From assembly GCA_036389255.1 (NCBI GenBank), contig DASVQI010000024.1:558001-622000 (forward strand): a stretch of 64,000 nucleotides of DNA. Reading direction: 5' to 3'. The notes under the pieces were generated by a model. It made no database searches. It had not been told where the DNA came from and saw only the letters and a program-made list of their open reading frames with translations. Shown here piece by piece: positions 1-8,004 of the stretch. The stretch comes from JACVRN01 sp036389255 (lineage in GTDB: Bacteria > Acidobacteriota > Blastocatellia > Pyrinomonadales > Pyrinomonadaceae). The position numbers and the translations under genes were made by a program. How positions within the stretch are numbered: the first letter of the stretch is position 1; each line of letters begins with the position of its first letter.

Positions 1-80
1 TTGCGAATTACATCCGAGCTAATTCCGCTACTAGTTCGCAAGTGGTAAACTTTCCGTCATACGGCAAAGAGGAGTGTCTC

Positions 81-878
81 GTGAAGACTCGATTATTCAA
101 CTGGCCAATCTGGGCGGGTTTCCTGCTGAGCGTGGCTGCGTTCCTCAGCTATTTCCTTCTGTTCGTCAGGTTTGCCATCACGAGGGATTTCCCGTGGGCT
201 AACCTGTTGTTATTCGCACTGGCGGCAGCGCTTTTATGGGTTGGAGTCCGCCGCGCTTTCGGGCAGGGGCGGCGACTGGGCTCTAAAGTCTCCGGTCTGG
301 TCGCACTCACTCTGAGCCTCGCCATCTTCGGATTCTTTGTCTTCTCGACTTTCATCATGGCGAGGTGGCTGCCTGCCTCTCGCGGCGCTCCGCAGGTGGG
401 CCAGAAGGCACCGGAGTTCAGTCTCTCTGATTCCGAGGGCAAACAAATCTCGCTTTCCGAACTGCTCCAGACTCCCATCAAAGGGAAATCACCCAAGGGC
501 GTGCTGCTGGTCTTCTACAGGGGCTACTGGTGACCGTCATGCCTCTCCGAGTTGCGGAGCATCGAGAACAGTTTACAGCAGATAGAAGAAGCAGGAATCC
601 GTCCCGTGGCCATCAGCGTGGACTCTCCGGACGTCTCGCACGAACTTCGTCAAAGGGTCGGTTACACCTTCACTTTTCTTTCCGACCCACAGGCGGAAGT
701 GATTCGCCGTTACGACCTGCTTCACGCGGGAGCTGGAGAAGAGGGGCGTGACATATCTAGGCCGGGAGAGTTTCTGATTGATTCAACGGGGACGGTGCGG
801 TGGATGAACCTGACAGAGAACTACTGGGTTCGCGCCCGGCCCGAGCAGTTTATTGAAGCGGCAAAGGCACTTCAATAG
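81..878 (+). CDS. Membrane-anchored peroxiredoxin-like (AhpC/TSA) protein, probable selenoprotein with in-frame UGA
   Basis: The reading frame is open on both sides of a single TGA at 531-533, and both halves belong to one redoxin. Upstream lie three hydrophobic segments (roughly residues 5-30, 40-55, 75-95), then a thioredoxin-fold start with APEFSLSD and VLLVFYRGYW. Downstream comes PSC, a helix, ISVDSP, a TFLSD segment and GEFLIDSTGTVRW, all typical of AhpC/TSA proteins. The TGA therefore sits where the family has its peroxidatic cysteine, giving a U-x-x-C motif (U151, C154). I chose the GTG at 81 because AAAGAGGAG lies six bases upstream; a GTG at 42 is also in frame. Read through, the protein has 265 residues. 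Role inferred: membrane-tethered thiol or selenol peroxidase or oxidoreductase facing the periplasm. A nonsense mutation is the alternative, but the downstream frame shows no decay. Confidence 0.82.
534..564 (+). promoter_or_regulatory. Candidate bacterial SECIS hairpin
   Basis: Directly after the UGA at 531-533 there is a perfect 5-bp stem (CTCCG 545-549 with CGGAG 555-559) closing a five-base loop AGTTG at 550-554. The loop starts 16 bases after the UGA and has G at its second position. Bacterial SECIS elements are known to lie inside the coding region just after the UGA, with a short apical stem and a G in the first two loop positions, so geometry and sequence fit. Outer pairing (541 with 563, 540 with 564) is weak. 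SelB binding is inferred. Confidence 0.6.
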
Positions 879-987
879 AGTGTTTGTTCTATGATGGCTA
901 ACTAGGAATACTTCTGTGCGGTGGTGACGAGGCATTAAGTACACCACCCTGCTCACCTCAACGTTGATTTTATAAGGAGCGTTAGCG

Positions 988-3216
988 ATGGTCATACGCA
1001 TCTTCTGTCTGGCAGTTGTCCTCTCCATCTCGTTGTTCGGAGCGGCACCGGCACGGTCACAGACTCAGGCCCCAAACAAACTCACGCTAGAATGGATTTT
1101 AAGCGACGAAGGCCGCAGCATCGCCAGTCTTCCGGCGCACAGTTGGTTGTCGGACGGTAAGCTGCTGATGCTAGACGTGAGGCGGCCTCCGGCGGAGCGC
1201 ACCTTCGAGATTTTAGACCCGGCGACAGGCGAGCGTCGGCCTGCGCTGGATATGGCTGCTGCGGTCGCAAGCCTCAAGGCGCTGCTCCCGGACTCAGGCG
1301 TTACAGCCTCGCTCGGCTGGCCGGAAGCTCTCGACCCGGCCGGGCGTCGTGCTCTCTACGTGTTCAAGGGCGACCTCTTCTTGCTCGACCTCGGCGGAGC
1401 GCGCTTTACGCGCCTTACGAAGACAGAGGCGGAAGAGCAGTCGCCGGGCTTCTCGCCCGACGGGCGGCGGCTGGCGTTCGTACGCTTGAACGACATCTAT
1501 GTGGAGGAACTCGACAAGATGACCGAGACGCGCGTGACGCGTGACGGCTCGGAGACGACCTTGAACGGCAGGCTGTCTTGGGTCTACTGGGAGGAGATAT
1601 TCGGGCGTCGGGACATAGCCTACTGGTGGTCGCCGGACTCAAGCGCGCTGGCATACCTGCAAACGGACGAGTCGCCCGTCGGGAAGAGTTATTATGCTGA
1701 CTTCCGACCCGTCAGCGCGCCGCGTCTCATCACACAGCGCTACCCGAAGGCCGGTACTCCCAACCCGCGCGTCCGCGTAGGCATCACGGAAATCGGTCGT
1801 GACACGACGACATGGGTGAGCATCAACGACCGCCCTTTCGAATACGTTCTGCGAGTGAAGTGGCTGCCGGACGGACGCCGCCTGAGTGTGCAGACCCTGA
1901 CGCGCGACCAGCACGAGTCGGGCCTCTACTTCGCGTCGCGCGAGACAGGCGCGACCAAACGCATACTGACCGAGACGGATACGGGTTGGGTCAACATTCA
2001 CGACGACCTCCACTTTCTGGCTGACGGACGCCACTTCCTCTGGGCGTCGGAGCGCGACGGGTACTACCATCTCTACCGTTACACGACCGATGGGCGGCTG
2101 GTGAATCAAGTCACGAAGGGGCCGTGGGCGATGGCGTCATCGGGCGCCGGGGCCTTCTGGGTCAGGCAAGCCGTCGCGGGCATTGACGAGGCCGCAGGCT
2201 GGGTCTATTTCACGGCCCTTGAGCGGTCATCGGTCGAGCGCCACTTGTACCGCGTCAGGCTTGACGGCTCCGGCATGACGCGACTGTCATCGGAATCGGG
2301 CGTGCATCGAGTATCTATGCCGGCTAACGCGCGATTCTACCTTGATAACTTCTCTGACCTACGCACGTTGCCATCACTTACGCTGCGTCGCTCTGACGGT
2401 GCGCGCCAGATGGTGCTGGCGGCCCCTAGGCCAGAGCTTATCGAGCGCTTCGACGTGCAGTATCCGGAACTGCTGACCATCCCGGCGGCCGACGGCTTTT
2501 CCATGCCTGCGCAATTACTGAAGCCGAAAGACTTCCGCTCTGACCGCCGCTATCCCGTTATTATATACGTCTATGGCGGGCCGTCCGCCCCGTCGGTCTC
2601 CAACTCATGGGATGGCGGCCTGCTCATAGATCAACTCTACCTCGCTGAAGGTTACGTGTTGCTGACAGTGGATAACCGCGCGGCGACGGGCATAAGCAAG
2701 CGGCTGGAGAACACCATCGTTAATGGAGCGTTAGAGCCGGAGACGGCCGACCTGCTGGATGCCGTGCGCTGGCTCAAGGCGCAGTCGTGGGTGGATGCAG
2801 GCCGCGTAGGGGTCTGGGGCTGGAGCGGCGGCGGCACTATGACGCTTAGCTTGATGACTCGCTCGAAAGAGTTCAAGGCCGGTATCGCGGGAGCGCCTGT
2901 CACGGACTGGAGCTACTACGACACCAAGTGGGCTGAGGCAATAGTCGGTCTGCCTTCAGAGAATCCCACAGGCTATGAGCGAGCCTCTCTGGTCAGACGA
3001 GCGGGAAACTTGCACGGTCGTCTTCTGCTCATCCACGGCACCTATGACGACAACGTTCATCCGCAGAATACGCAGGCGTTTGCAGATGCGCTCATACAGT
3101 CCGGCAAGCTCTTTGAGCAGATGATATACCCGATGCGTAAGCACGGCATCAATGACCGCGCGGGCGTGATGCATCTGCAACTGACAATGCTGGACTTCTG
3201 GAAAAGAAATCTGTGA
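988..3216 (+). CDS. S9 family dipeptidyl-peptidase IV-like serine peptidase
   Basis: A secreted prolyl-type exopeptidase of 742 residues, the usual length for the DPP-IV branch of family S9. An N-terminal signal peptide (about residues 1-24, ending ARSQ) precedes the beta-propeller domain (about 40-480) and the alpha/beta-hydrolase domain (about 490-742). The catalytic triad is visible as S613 in GWSGGG, D687 in HGTYDDN and H719 in RKHGIND. The double glutamate that binds the substrate N-terminus in DPP-IV is present as E202-E203 in YWEEIF, which supports dipeptidyl-peptidase rather than oligopeptidase activity. AAGGAG eight bases before the ATG supports the start. It likely releases dipeptides from proline-containing peptides outside the cytoplasm. 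A strong hairpin follows the gene. Confidence 0.93.
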   Translation: MVIRIFCLAVVLSISLFGAAPARSQTQAPNKLTLEWILSDEGRSIASLPAHSWLSDGKLLMLDVRRPPAERTFEILDPATGERRPALDMAAAVASLKALLPDSGVTASLGWPEALDPAGRRALYVFKGDLFLLDLGGARFTRLTKTEAEEQSPGFSPDGRRLAFVRLNDIYVEELDKMTETRVTRDGSETTLNGRLSWVYWEEIFGRRDIAYWWSPDSSALAYLQTDESPVGKSYYADFRPVSAPRLITQRYPKAGTPNPRVRVGITEIGRDTTTWVSINDRPFEYVLRVKWLPDGRRLSVQTLTRDQHESGLYFASRETGATKRILTETDTGWVNIHDDLHFLADGRHFLWASERDGYYHLYRYTTDGRLVNQVTKGPWAMASSGAGAFWVRQAVAGIDEAAGWVYFTALERSSVERHLYRVRLDGSGMTRLSSESGVHRVSMPANARFYLDNFSDLRTLPSLTLRRSDGARQMVLAAPRPELIERFDVQYPELLTIPAADGFSMPAQLLKPKDFRSDRRYPVIIYVYGGPSAPSVSNSWDGGLLIDQLYLAEGYVLLTVDNRAATGISKRLENTIVNGALEPETADLLDAVRWLKAQSWVDAGRVGVWGWSGGGTMTLSLMTRSKEFKAGIAGAPVTDWSYYDTKWAEAIVGLPSENPTGYERASLVRRAGNLHGRLLLIHGTYDDNVHPQNTQAFADALIQSGKLFEQMIYPMRKHGINDRAGVMHLQLTMLDFWKRNL

Positions 3217-3357
3217 CGCTTCTTATGATTAGACGTGAGTACGGGAGCCACAACAAAGTCTTAACGAGGCTCCGCATCAAGAGCTGGCATCCCATATAGC
3301 TATGAGCACCGCGTTGCACGGCTGAGAGTTAAAAGCTAATGCTGCGCCCTAAGACTA

Positions 3358-3394
3358 CGGGCCATGTCTTGAAAGACTCTCAAGACATGGCCCG
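3358..3394. terminator. Bidirectional intrinsic terminator
   Basis: A perfect 15-bp inverted repeat (3358-3372 with 3380-3394) with a 7-base loop, followed on the plus strand by TTTAATT. It lies between the convergent peptidase gene and the tail-fibre-like gene and can serve both. Confidence 0.75.
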
Positions 3395-3432
3395 TTTAAT
3401 TGGTCAACCAGAGCTATGCGATTTGTGCGCCT

Positions 3433-4446
3433 CTACTGGCCGGACACCATTACGTTGAACTGCGCGTTATCAGAAGTATCTCCACCCCTTATCAACCAGC
3501 GTCCCGCCGGGCACGTCCCAAAATCCGAATCGCCGCTATAGGTGACCACAAGGTTCTGGTTGGAGTTGGTGTTGGTGCGATCCGCGTTAATGCCTATCAA
3601 GGCCGTCACGATTATTATCGCATTTGGTTTCCCGTTAAGGAGCGGGTGATCCAGAGCGCTAAATTCGTCGAAAGGGCCGCACTTTGTCGTCCGCGTAAAT
3701 CTGAAGACGGTCGGGCTGCTCTGCGCCTGCCAGGATAATCCCTGTCCGTCGTAGGTTAAAACCTGTCCGGCGGCCGTCGGCTGCGCGCTAAGCTTTGATA
3801 CGGTAACTGAGCCGTCACCAAGGCGCGTAGAGTCTATGCTCCCCAGCCGGTTGACGTTGATTGTCCCGGTCGTCGCCGCGTCGTTTATTGCATTCAAGAT
3901 GCTCGTGCCTGAAGTAGTTCCGCTTGCGGTCGTCTGCATGGTTCCATCCGGAAAGACGATGCCATTGCCTGTGCCGGTTACTTTGATGCTGCCCGCCACA
4001 TCCAGCTTATATGTAGGAGTCGTAGTCCCAATGCCTACGTTCCCGTTATAAAGTATCGTCATCAGGTCACTGAAGACTATCTGTGCTCCGGCCACACCCT
4101 TTACCGCCGCCTTGAACTCGAAGGCTCGCTTCGTAGCGGTGCTTCCGTTACCGAACCTGAGGAGCGTGGCGCTGTCATTGATCCTGAAATTATAGGTATC
4201 CGGAGTGCTCGTGTAGGCTGCGTTATAGCCTATGCTGGGGTAGTCGGCCCCGTTGCCAGACCCCCCGATATTGACTTTAGTGCTGCCAATCAGGGCGTTG
4301 CCGTTGACGTCTAGTTTAGCGGCGGGGTTGGTGTTGCTGATGCCTACGTTGCCGCCCGATTCCGTGATTACGGATTGAGCGGAGCCGAGGCTGAAGAAAA
4401 AGAGGCAGATTAACAGAGATAGTATGCTTCGGGGGAAGTGGGACAT
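3433..4446 (-). CDS. Secreted tail-fibre-like repeat protein
   Basis: A 337-residue protein with a clear signal peptide (residues 1-23, ending GSAQS). It carries two copies of a motif of the form GNVGI-x5-P-x-KLDV-x-G (about residues 31-50 and 136-153) and a segment GIVFPDGTMQTTASG. These motifs are common in phage tail fibres and in secreted bacterial proteins that trimerise through beta-helical stalks. No phage gene lies nearby and a signal peptide argues against a virion part, so a surface or adhesin-like role is inferred. The C-terminal 100 residues (one Cys pair, no recognised domain) may be the functional head. It follows a strip with attC-like sites but has no clear attC of its own. 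Confidence 0.7.
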   Translation of the reverse strand: MSHFPRSILSLLICLFFFSLGSAQSVITESGGNVGISNTNPAAKLDVNGNALIGSTKVNIGGSGNGADYPSIGYNAAYTSTPDTYNFRINDSATLLRFGNGSTATKRAFEFKAAVKGVAGAQIVFSDLMTILYNGNVGIGTTTPTYKLDVAGSIKVTGTGNGIVFPDGTMQTTASGTTSGTSILNAINDAATTGTINVNRLGSIDSTRLGDGSVTVSKLSAQPTAAGQVLTYDGQGLSWQAQSSPTVFRFTRTTKCGPFDEFSALDHPLLNGKPNAIIIVTALIGINADRTNTNSNQNLVVTYSGDSDFGTCPAGRWLIRGGDTSDNAQFNVMVSGQ

Positions 4447-4650
4447 AAGTGTTCTCCTTATTAAGGGTTTTGTTGTAGGAGCGCTGAATTGACTCCTGAT
4501 TGATTCCGGTGAATTAAAGAAGAAGTAAAGGACTTAACGATTGTTAAGCTCGGGGCGGAGATTCTCGTCCTCCGGTTGGCGTGGCAAGCTATATGCCATC
4601 ACCCATTCTATTACTCAACCCCCTAGATTTCAATAGAAATAATGGACGGG

Positions 4651-4754
4651 TATTAAGAACGAAATTAACCGGGCTGGAAGAATCTACGAATAGCATCCAA
4701 GTTGACAATGAAAAGCGATGCTATTCGCCGCTCCGGTTGAATGAATTGTTAGGC
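4651..4754 (-). repeat. attC-like integron recombination site 2 (one end degenerate)
   Basis: Read on the minus strand, the site starts with GCCTAAC (4748-4754) followed by AATTCATTCAACCGGAGCGG, a close match to the left half of integron attC sites. After a variable centre it ends near CCAGCCCGGTTAATTTCG, the expected right half, but the terminal core expected as GTTRRRY reads GTTCTTA, so that end seems decayed. It lies 34 bases after the stop of the 132-residue gene. The rest of the gap up to the tail-fibre gene at 4446 holds nothing else I can name. Confidence 0.65.
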
Positions 4755-4788
4755 GTGCCTTGATTGAAATGCAACAAGCCTCATTATA

Positions 4789-5187
4789 CTAATTGGCACG
4801 GGGTGATACCCCGACCCGGCATTGGATGTTTTTGGCATTAATAGTCGGTTCATCAAAGAAGTAAGTGAGAGTTCTCGACTCATCAGCACTAAATTGCACG
4901 TCTTGGCTTCGAGTCCATTCTCCTTCGGAGGTACTGAGTTCTGACTTGATGTTGATGAACCCAGCCTCACCAACGTTTTTAATGGTCACAATTACATCAA
5001 TACCGGCGTCCAATTGGCCTTTCACATAACCGACGCCAGCTTTACAGGAAACATTAGACACCTTCCCTTTTGCTCTACTCATCAATGTTCTACAGCCGAG
5101 CGGGGTAATCGCCAAAATGACCACAGCCATTAAGGAAGTTGACCAAGTGAATCTAGACCGAGCCCGTTTAGATGTTGCGGCTTTCAT
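4789..5187 (-). CDS. Small exported or membrane-anchored protein, cassette-like
   Basis: A 132-residue protein I do not recognise. It has a basic N-terminus, one hydrophobic segment (about residues 17-31) ending PLGC, and a mainly beta C-terminal part, with phrases such as DVIVTIKNVGEAGFI that resemble the CARDB or FxLYD type of extracellular beta-sandwich. The cysteine could be lipidated, but the -3 position is P, not the usual L. The gene lies between two attC-like sites (4651-4754 after it, 5291-5389 before it) on the same strand, the layout of an integron gene cassette. AGGAGG lies just before the start. Function unknown. Confidence 0.6.
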   Translation of the reverse strand: MKAATSKRARSRFTWSTSLMAVVILAITPLGCRTLMSRAKGKVSNVSCKAGVGYVKGQLDAGIDVIVTIKNVGEAGFINIKSELSTSEGEWTRSQDVQFSADESRTLTYFFDEPTINAKNIQCRVGVSPRAN

Positions 5188-5290
5188 GCTTCCTCCTTAT
5201 GAAACAGTGGATACGTTTGAGGTAACTGCGAGAGGCGCGCATTCTATCATTAAAACTATCTATGACAAGTTATTTTGGATAGGGAATAGC

Positions 5291-5389
5291 GCCCGACGCT
5301 CGAATTAAGCGGGCTGGACATACCTGCGAGCAGCCTTCAGTCATGCGAAATAGCGAGCCAATCCGCTCCGGTTGAATGAGTTGTTAGGC
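5291..5389 (-). repeat. attC integron recombination site 1
   Basis: On the minus strand the site runs from GCCTAAC (5383-5389), through AACTCATTCAACCGGAGCGG, a variable centre, then CCCGCTTAATTCGAGC, to GTCGGGC (5291-5297). Both simple halves match typical attC sites, and the end cores are complementary except for one mismatch and one G-T pair. The right core has C where GTTRRRY has the second T. At 99 bp the size is normal. The TAA stop of the zinc-ribbon gene lies inside GCCTAAC, a frequent arrangement in integron cassettes. Confidence 0.75.
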
Positions 5390-5842
5390 GGCCGGAGGTA
5401 CGGTTTTCAGCATGTACAAGAGAAGAAGCACCTGCACTATTAATAGTCCCAACCATAATTTAAGCGACGACCGCATCTCACGTTTCGCCTTCAGATATTC
5501 ATCATCACCGATTTTGAACCTCCCAAATCTGAAGAACCATATCAGAATTATCAATAGAGATAGTATCGGTAAGAAGAAGGTCAAAGCGAAGAGGGCAGGC
5601 ATCCCGAGAAAGTAGGCATAAATAGTAGTGCCAATGCTGATAATCGCGGCGGGCTCAGCCGTTTTGATTGTGTTAGCAAGACTGACGGCCTGAGTATTGT
5701 GATGGACAATTATAGCGCTGAGCAAAGCATAATCAGAATCAATTTCTTCACGGCATCTGGGGCATTTCTCCGCGCCATATTCCAGCAACTGTTTACAGTT
5801 TGGGCATTCAACGAAAGGGTGAACATCGGGTGCTTTAAACAA
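5384..5842 (-). CDS. Zinc-ribbon membrane protein, cassette-borne
   Basis: A 152-residue protein with an N-terminal four-cysteine zinc ribbon (C13, C16, C27, C30) and three hydrophobic segments (about residues 65-80, 82-106, 128-147). The start is TTG at 5842, supported by AGGAG three to seven bases upstream. The TAA stop falls inside the attC core that follows. The start overlaps the 3' end of the DinB gene by eight bases, so the two are probably translated together. Function unknown; zinc-ribbon membrane proteins of this size are common as uncharacterised accessory genes. Confidence 0.7.
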   Translation of the reverse strand: MFKAPDVHPFVECPNCKQLLEYGAEKCPRCREEIDSDYALLSAIIVHHNTQAVSLANTIKTAEPAAIISIGTTIYAYFLGMPALFALTFFLPILSLLIILIWFFRFGRFKIGDDEYLKAKREMRSSLKLWLGLLIVQVLLLLYMLKTVPPAA

Positions 5843-6320
5843 GGACTGCTCCTAAAATCTGTCGCAGGTGGTTCTTCAGATGGCCTACGTAATCGCTCAT
5901 CAGATAGTCGAGTGTCGCCGGTCTGTCTTCAGGAATTGTCTGCCAAGCTATCAGGTGCAGGTTATGTTTTCTGTGCTCTTTCATGCGTATCTCTTGGGGC
6001 ACGGCGGCCATGACGCGTGCGAGTTGCAGGTTGTAGCTTCGCCATAACGCCAAGAGTTCCTTCCAAGGAGCATCACGATAGCCTTGCGCCCTGACCCAAT
6101 CCTCCTGCGCGTAGCCCGGAAAGATTAGGTCGTTCTGGAATTGTGCGCGCACGAATCGCTGGTGGTTGTTCGATGCGGAATCTATCAGGTGGCCTATAAT
6201 CTCGCGCGGCGACCACTTGCCGGGCGAGAGCGCCACAGCGCTCTCTTCGTCCGTCATGGCAGCCAGAAGGGGCGCTGCCCTTTCTACAACCTCTCTTAGC
6301 TCCACTACGTAATCCTGCAC
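5835..6320 (-). CDS. DinB-family four-helix-bundle protein
   Basis: A 161-residue protein of the DinB/YfiT type, a fold used by metal-dependent thiol transferases. Three histidines that would bind the metal are visible: one in IIGHLIDSASNNH, and two in YVGHLKNHL near the C-terminus. KWSPREIIGHL is the usual N-terminal signature. The start is GTG with a weak AAGAG upstream. In other bacteria such proteins act with bacillithiol, mycothiol or glutathione, or have no known substrate, and the sequence does not say which applies. The overlap with the cassette-like zinc-ribbon gene raises the possibility that both arrived together. Confidence 0.8.
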   Translation of the reverse strand: MQDYVVELREVVERAAPLLAAMTDEESAVALSPGKWSPREIIGHLIDSASNNHQRFVRAQFQNDLIFPGYAQEDWVRAQGYRDAPWKELLALWRSYNLQLARVMAAVPQEIRMKEHRKHNLHLIAWQTIPEDRPATLDYLMSDYVGHLKNHLRQILGAVLV

Positions 6321-6439
6321 TCTTGTTTATACCTCGCCGCACATTTGACGAACGGAAGATATGATAGCAGGATTATCCGGCCTGCCGTGAAAAGAGAATG
6401 AGCCAACACACGCGCGCGGCCTTTAGAGGTTCAGGTTTT

Positions 6440-6985
6440 ATGGACAACACGCGAATGGTAAAAGTCAGCAAGTACCTGAGCAAGCACCTGCGTCACCAGC
6501 CTGAGCGTCTGGGACTCGTGCTTGAGCCGGGCGGCTGGGTCAGGGTGGACGAGCTGCTGGCGGCTTGCAGAGCGCACAACTTTCCCGTCAAGCGCGCGGA
6601 GTTGGACGAAGTGGTGGCGCGCAACGACAAGCAGCGATTTTCGTTCGACGCGTCGCGCGAGATGATTCGGGCCAATCAGGGACACACTATTGAGGTAGAC
6701 CTTCAACTGGAAGCCAAAGCCCCTCCGCCGTTGCTTTATCACGGAACTGGCTCGCGCAGCGTCGAATCCATCCTGAAAGACGGCCTGAGCAAGATGGCCC
6801 GGCATCATGTGCATCTGTCCCGCGACGTTGAGACGGCCGCGCGGGTGGGCGCAAGACATGGCCGCCCTACAGTTTTCGAAGTGAATGCAGCGGCGATGCA
6901 CGGGGACGGCCACGAGTTCTACGTTTCGGCCAACGGCGTCTGGCTGGTAGAAAGCGTGCCGCCGAAATACCTGCGAAAGATGTAG
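6440..6985 (+). CDS. kptA: RNA 2'-phosphotransferase, Tpt1/KptA family
   Basis: About 181 residues from the ATG at 6440, where AGAGGT lies nine bases upstream; an in-frame ATG at 6398 would add 14 residues that the family normally lacks. Family marks are SKYLSKHLRHQPERLGL at the N-terminus (wing helix with conserved RH), then LYHGTGSRSVESIL and HVHLSRDVETA in the ADP-ribosyltransferase-like C-terminal half. The enzyme moves an internal 2'-phosphate from RNA to NAD. In fungi this ends tRNA splicing; in bacteria the natural substrate is not settled. It diverges from the DinB gene across about 80 bases. Confidence 0.92.
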   Translation: MDNTRMVKVSKYLSKHLRHQPERLGLVLEPGGWVRVDELLAACRAHNFPVKRAELDEVVARNDKQRFSFDASREMIRANQGHTIEVDLQLEAKAPPPLLYHGTGSRSVESILKDGLSKMARHHVHLSRDVETAARVGARHGRPTVFEVNAAAMHGDGHEFYVSANGVWLVESVPPKYLRKM

Positions 6986-7113
6986 CGGCCCACTGTGCTG
7001 AGGCTTTATAAGGTAACGCGCCGCGTTCTATAGCGCCGCCGTACTGCCTTCAACATTATCTAGTATTATACTGGCTCTACTTTCTTATTCTTCCGGGAAG
7101 GACATCGGAATTC

Positions 7114-7779
7114 ATGCCTATTATGTTGGACGAGGTGGAGGTGCGGGTGCTGGGCGCGCTGGTGGAGAAGCAGATTACCACGCCGGAATATTATCCTTTG
7201 ACGCTCAACGCGCTCGTGCTGGCCTGTAACCAGAAGAGCAATCGCAGCCCCGTGGTTGCTTATGATGAAGAGACGGTCAATCGAGCAATCGAGAGCCTGC
7301 GCGGCAAGAATCTGGTTTACGTCTTTTACGGCAGCACCAGCCGCGTGCCCAAATACAAGCACATGATGGAAGAAGTCTTTGAGTTGAGCCCGCAGGAACT
7401 GGCGCTCATGTGTGTGCTGATGCTCAGGGGGCCGCAGACTTTGGGCGAGATGCGCGGGCGCACAGACCGTCTATACGACTTCAAGGGACTTGACGAAGTT
7501 GAAGAGGCGCTGCGGCTGCTGAGCAACAAAGAGCCGGAGGCGCTGGTGCTGAAGCTCCCGCGCCAGTCAGGCCAGAAGGAGGTTCGCTACGCGCATCTTC
7601 TGTCGGGAGAAGTCAGCATTGATTACGTAGCCGAAAGAGAGGGCGCAGAGACAGACGACCACAGCAGACACTCCAGAAGCGACCGCGTTAAGGATTTGGA
7701 GCAGGAAGTCGAAACGCTGAAGGCGGAAGTCAACCGGCTGCGTCAGGAGTTTGAAGAGTTCAAGAAGCAGTTCGATTAG
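7114..7779 (+). CDS. YceH-family protein (DUF480)
   Basis: A 221-residue protein with two winged-helix domains typical of the YceH family: LDEVEVRVLGALVEKQITTPEYYPLT at the N-terminus, followed by ALMCVLMLRGPQTLGE. The last 45 residues (after residue 175) form a charged coiled coil with leucine spacing (VKDLEQEVETLKAEVNRL), so dimerisation is likely. The biological role of the family is not established. A promoter-like TATTATAC lies about 50 bases upstream. A strong hairpin follows the gene. Confidence 0.9.
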   Translation: MPIMLDEVEVRVLGALVEKQITTPEYYPLTLNALVLACNQKSNRSPVVAYDEETVNRAIESLRGKNLVYVFYGSTSRVPKYKHMMEEVFELSPQELALMCVLMLRGPQTLGEMRGRTDRLYDFKGLDEVEEALRLLSNKEPEALVLKLPRQSGQKEVRYAHLLSGEVSIDYVAEREGAETDDHSRHSRSDRVKDLEQEVETLKAEVNRLRQEFEEFKKQFD

Positions 7780-7806
7780 TTAATACAACTGAACAAGAAG
7801 AAAATC

Positions 7807-7905
7807 TTCACCGCAGAGACGCAGAGAGACGCAAGAGGAGGCGCTGAGAAAAGCATTCAACACCTCTGCGCTCGTCTCAGCGTCTCTCAGCGTCTCTGCG
7901 GTGAA
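7807..7905. repeat. 99-bp palindromic interspersed repeat, copy A
   Basis: An element bounded by TTCACCGCAGAGACGCAGAG and its inverse, so the whole unit can fold as a long stem with an inner segment around AGCATTCAACACC. It lies just after the YceH gene. Its reverse complement recurs at 9461-9559 with only two differences near one end. Confidence 0.85.
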
Positions 7906-7931
7906 TATCAACTCAGCCGGCACTCACACTA

Positions 7932-7987
7932 ATAAAAGTCTAACGGGCGATGATGTTAATCAGCATCACCGCCCGTTAGACTTTTAT
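7932..7987. terminator. Bidirectional terminator hairpin
   Basis: An 18-bp perfect stem (7932-7949 with 7970-7987) extended inward by five more pairs after one mismatch. The outer part of the stem is AT-rich (ATAAAAG with CTTTTAT), giving a U-run in either direction. It serves the convergent YceH and M23 genes. Confidence 0.8.
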
Positions 7988-8004
7988 CTTCTACGACAGG
8001 CTCT

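Noticed and set aside
81..878. Pseudogene explanation for the UGA-split redoxin
   Set aside because: The frame continues without further stops or frameshifts, the UGA falls on the catalytic position, and a suitable hairpin follows; decay would not place the stop so exactly.
1639..2109. Antisense open frame inside the DPP-IV-like gene
   Set aside because: Shadow of a GC-rich coding gene on the opposite strand, with no domain.
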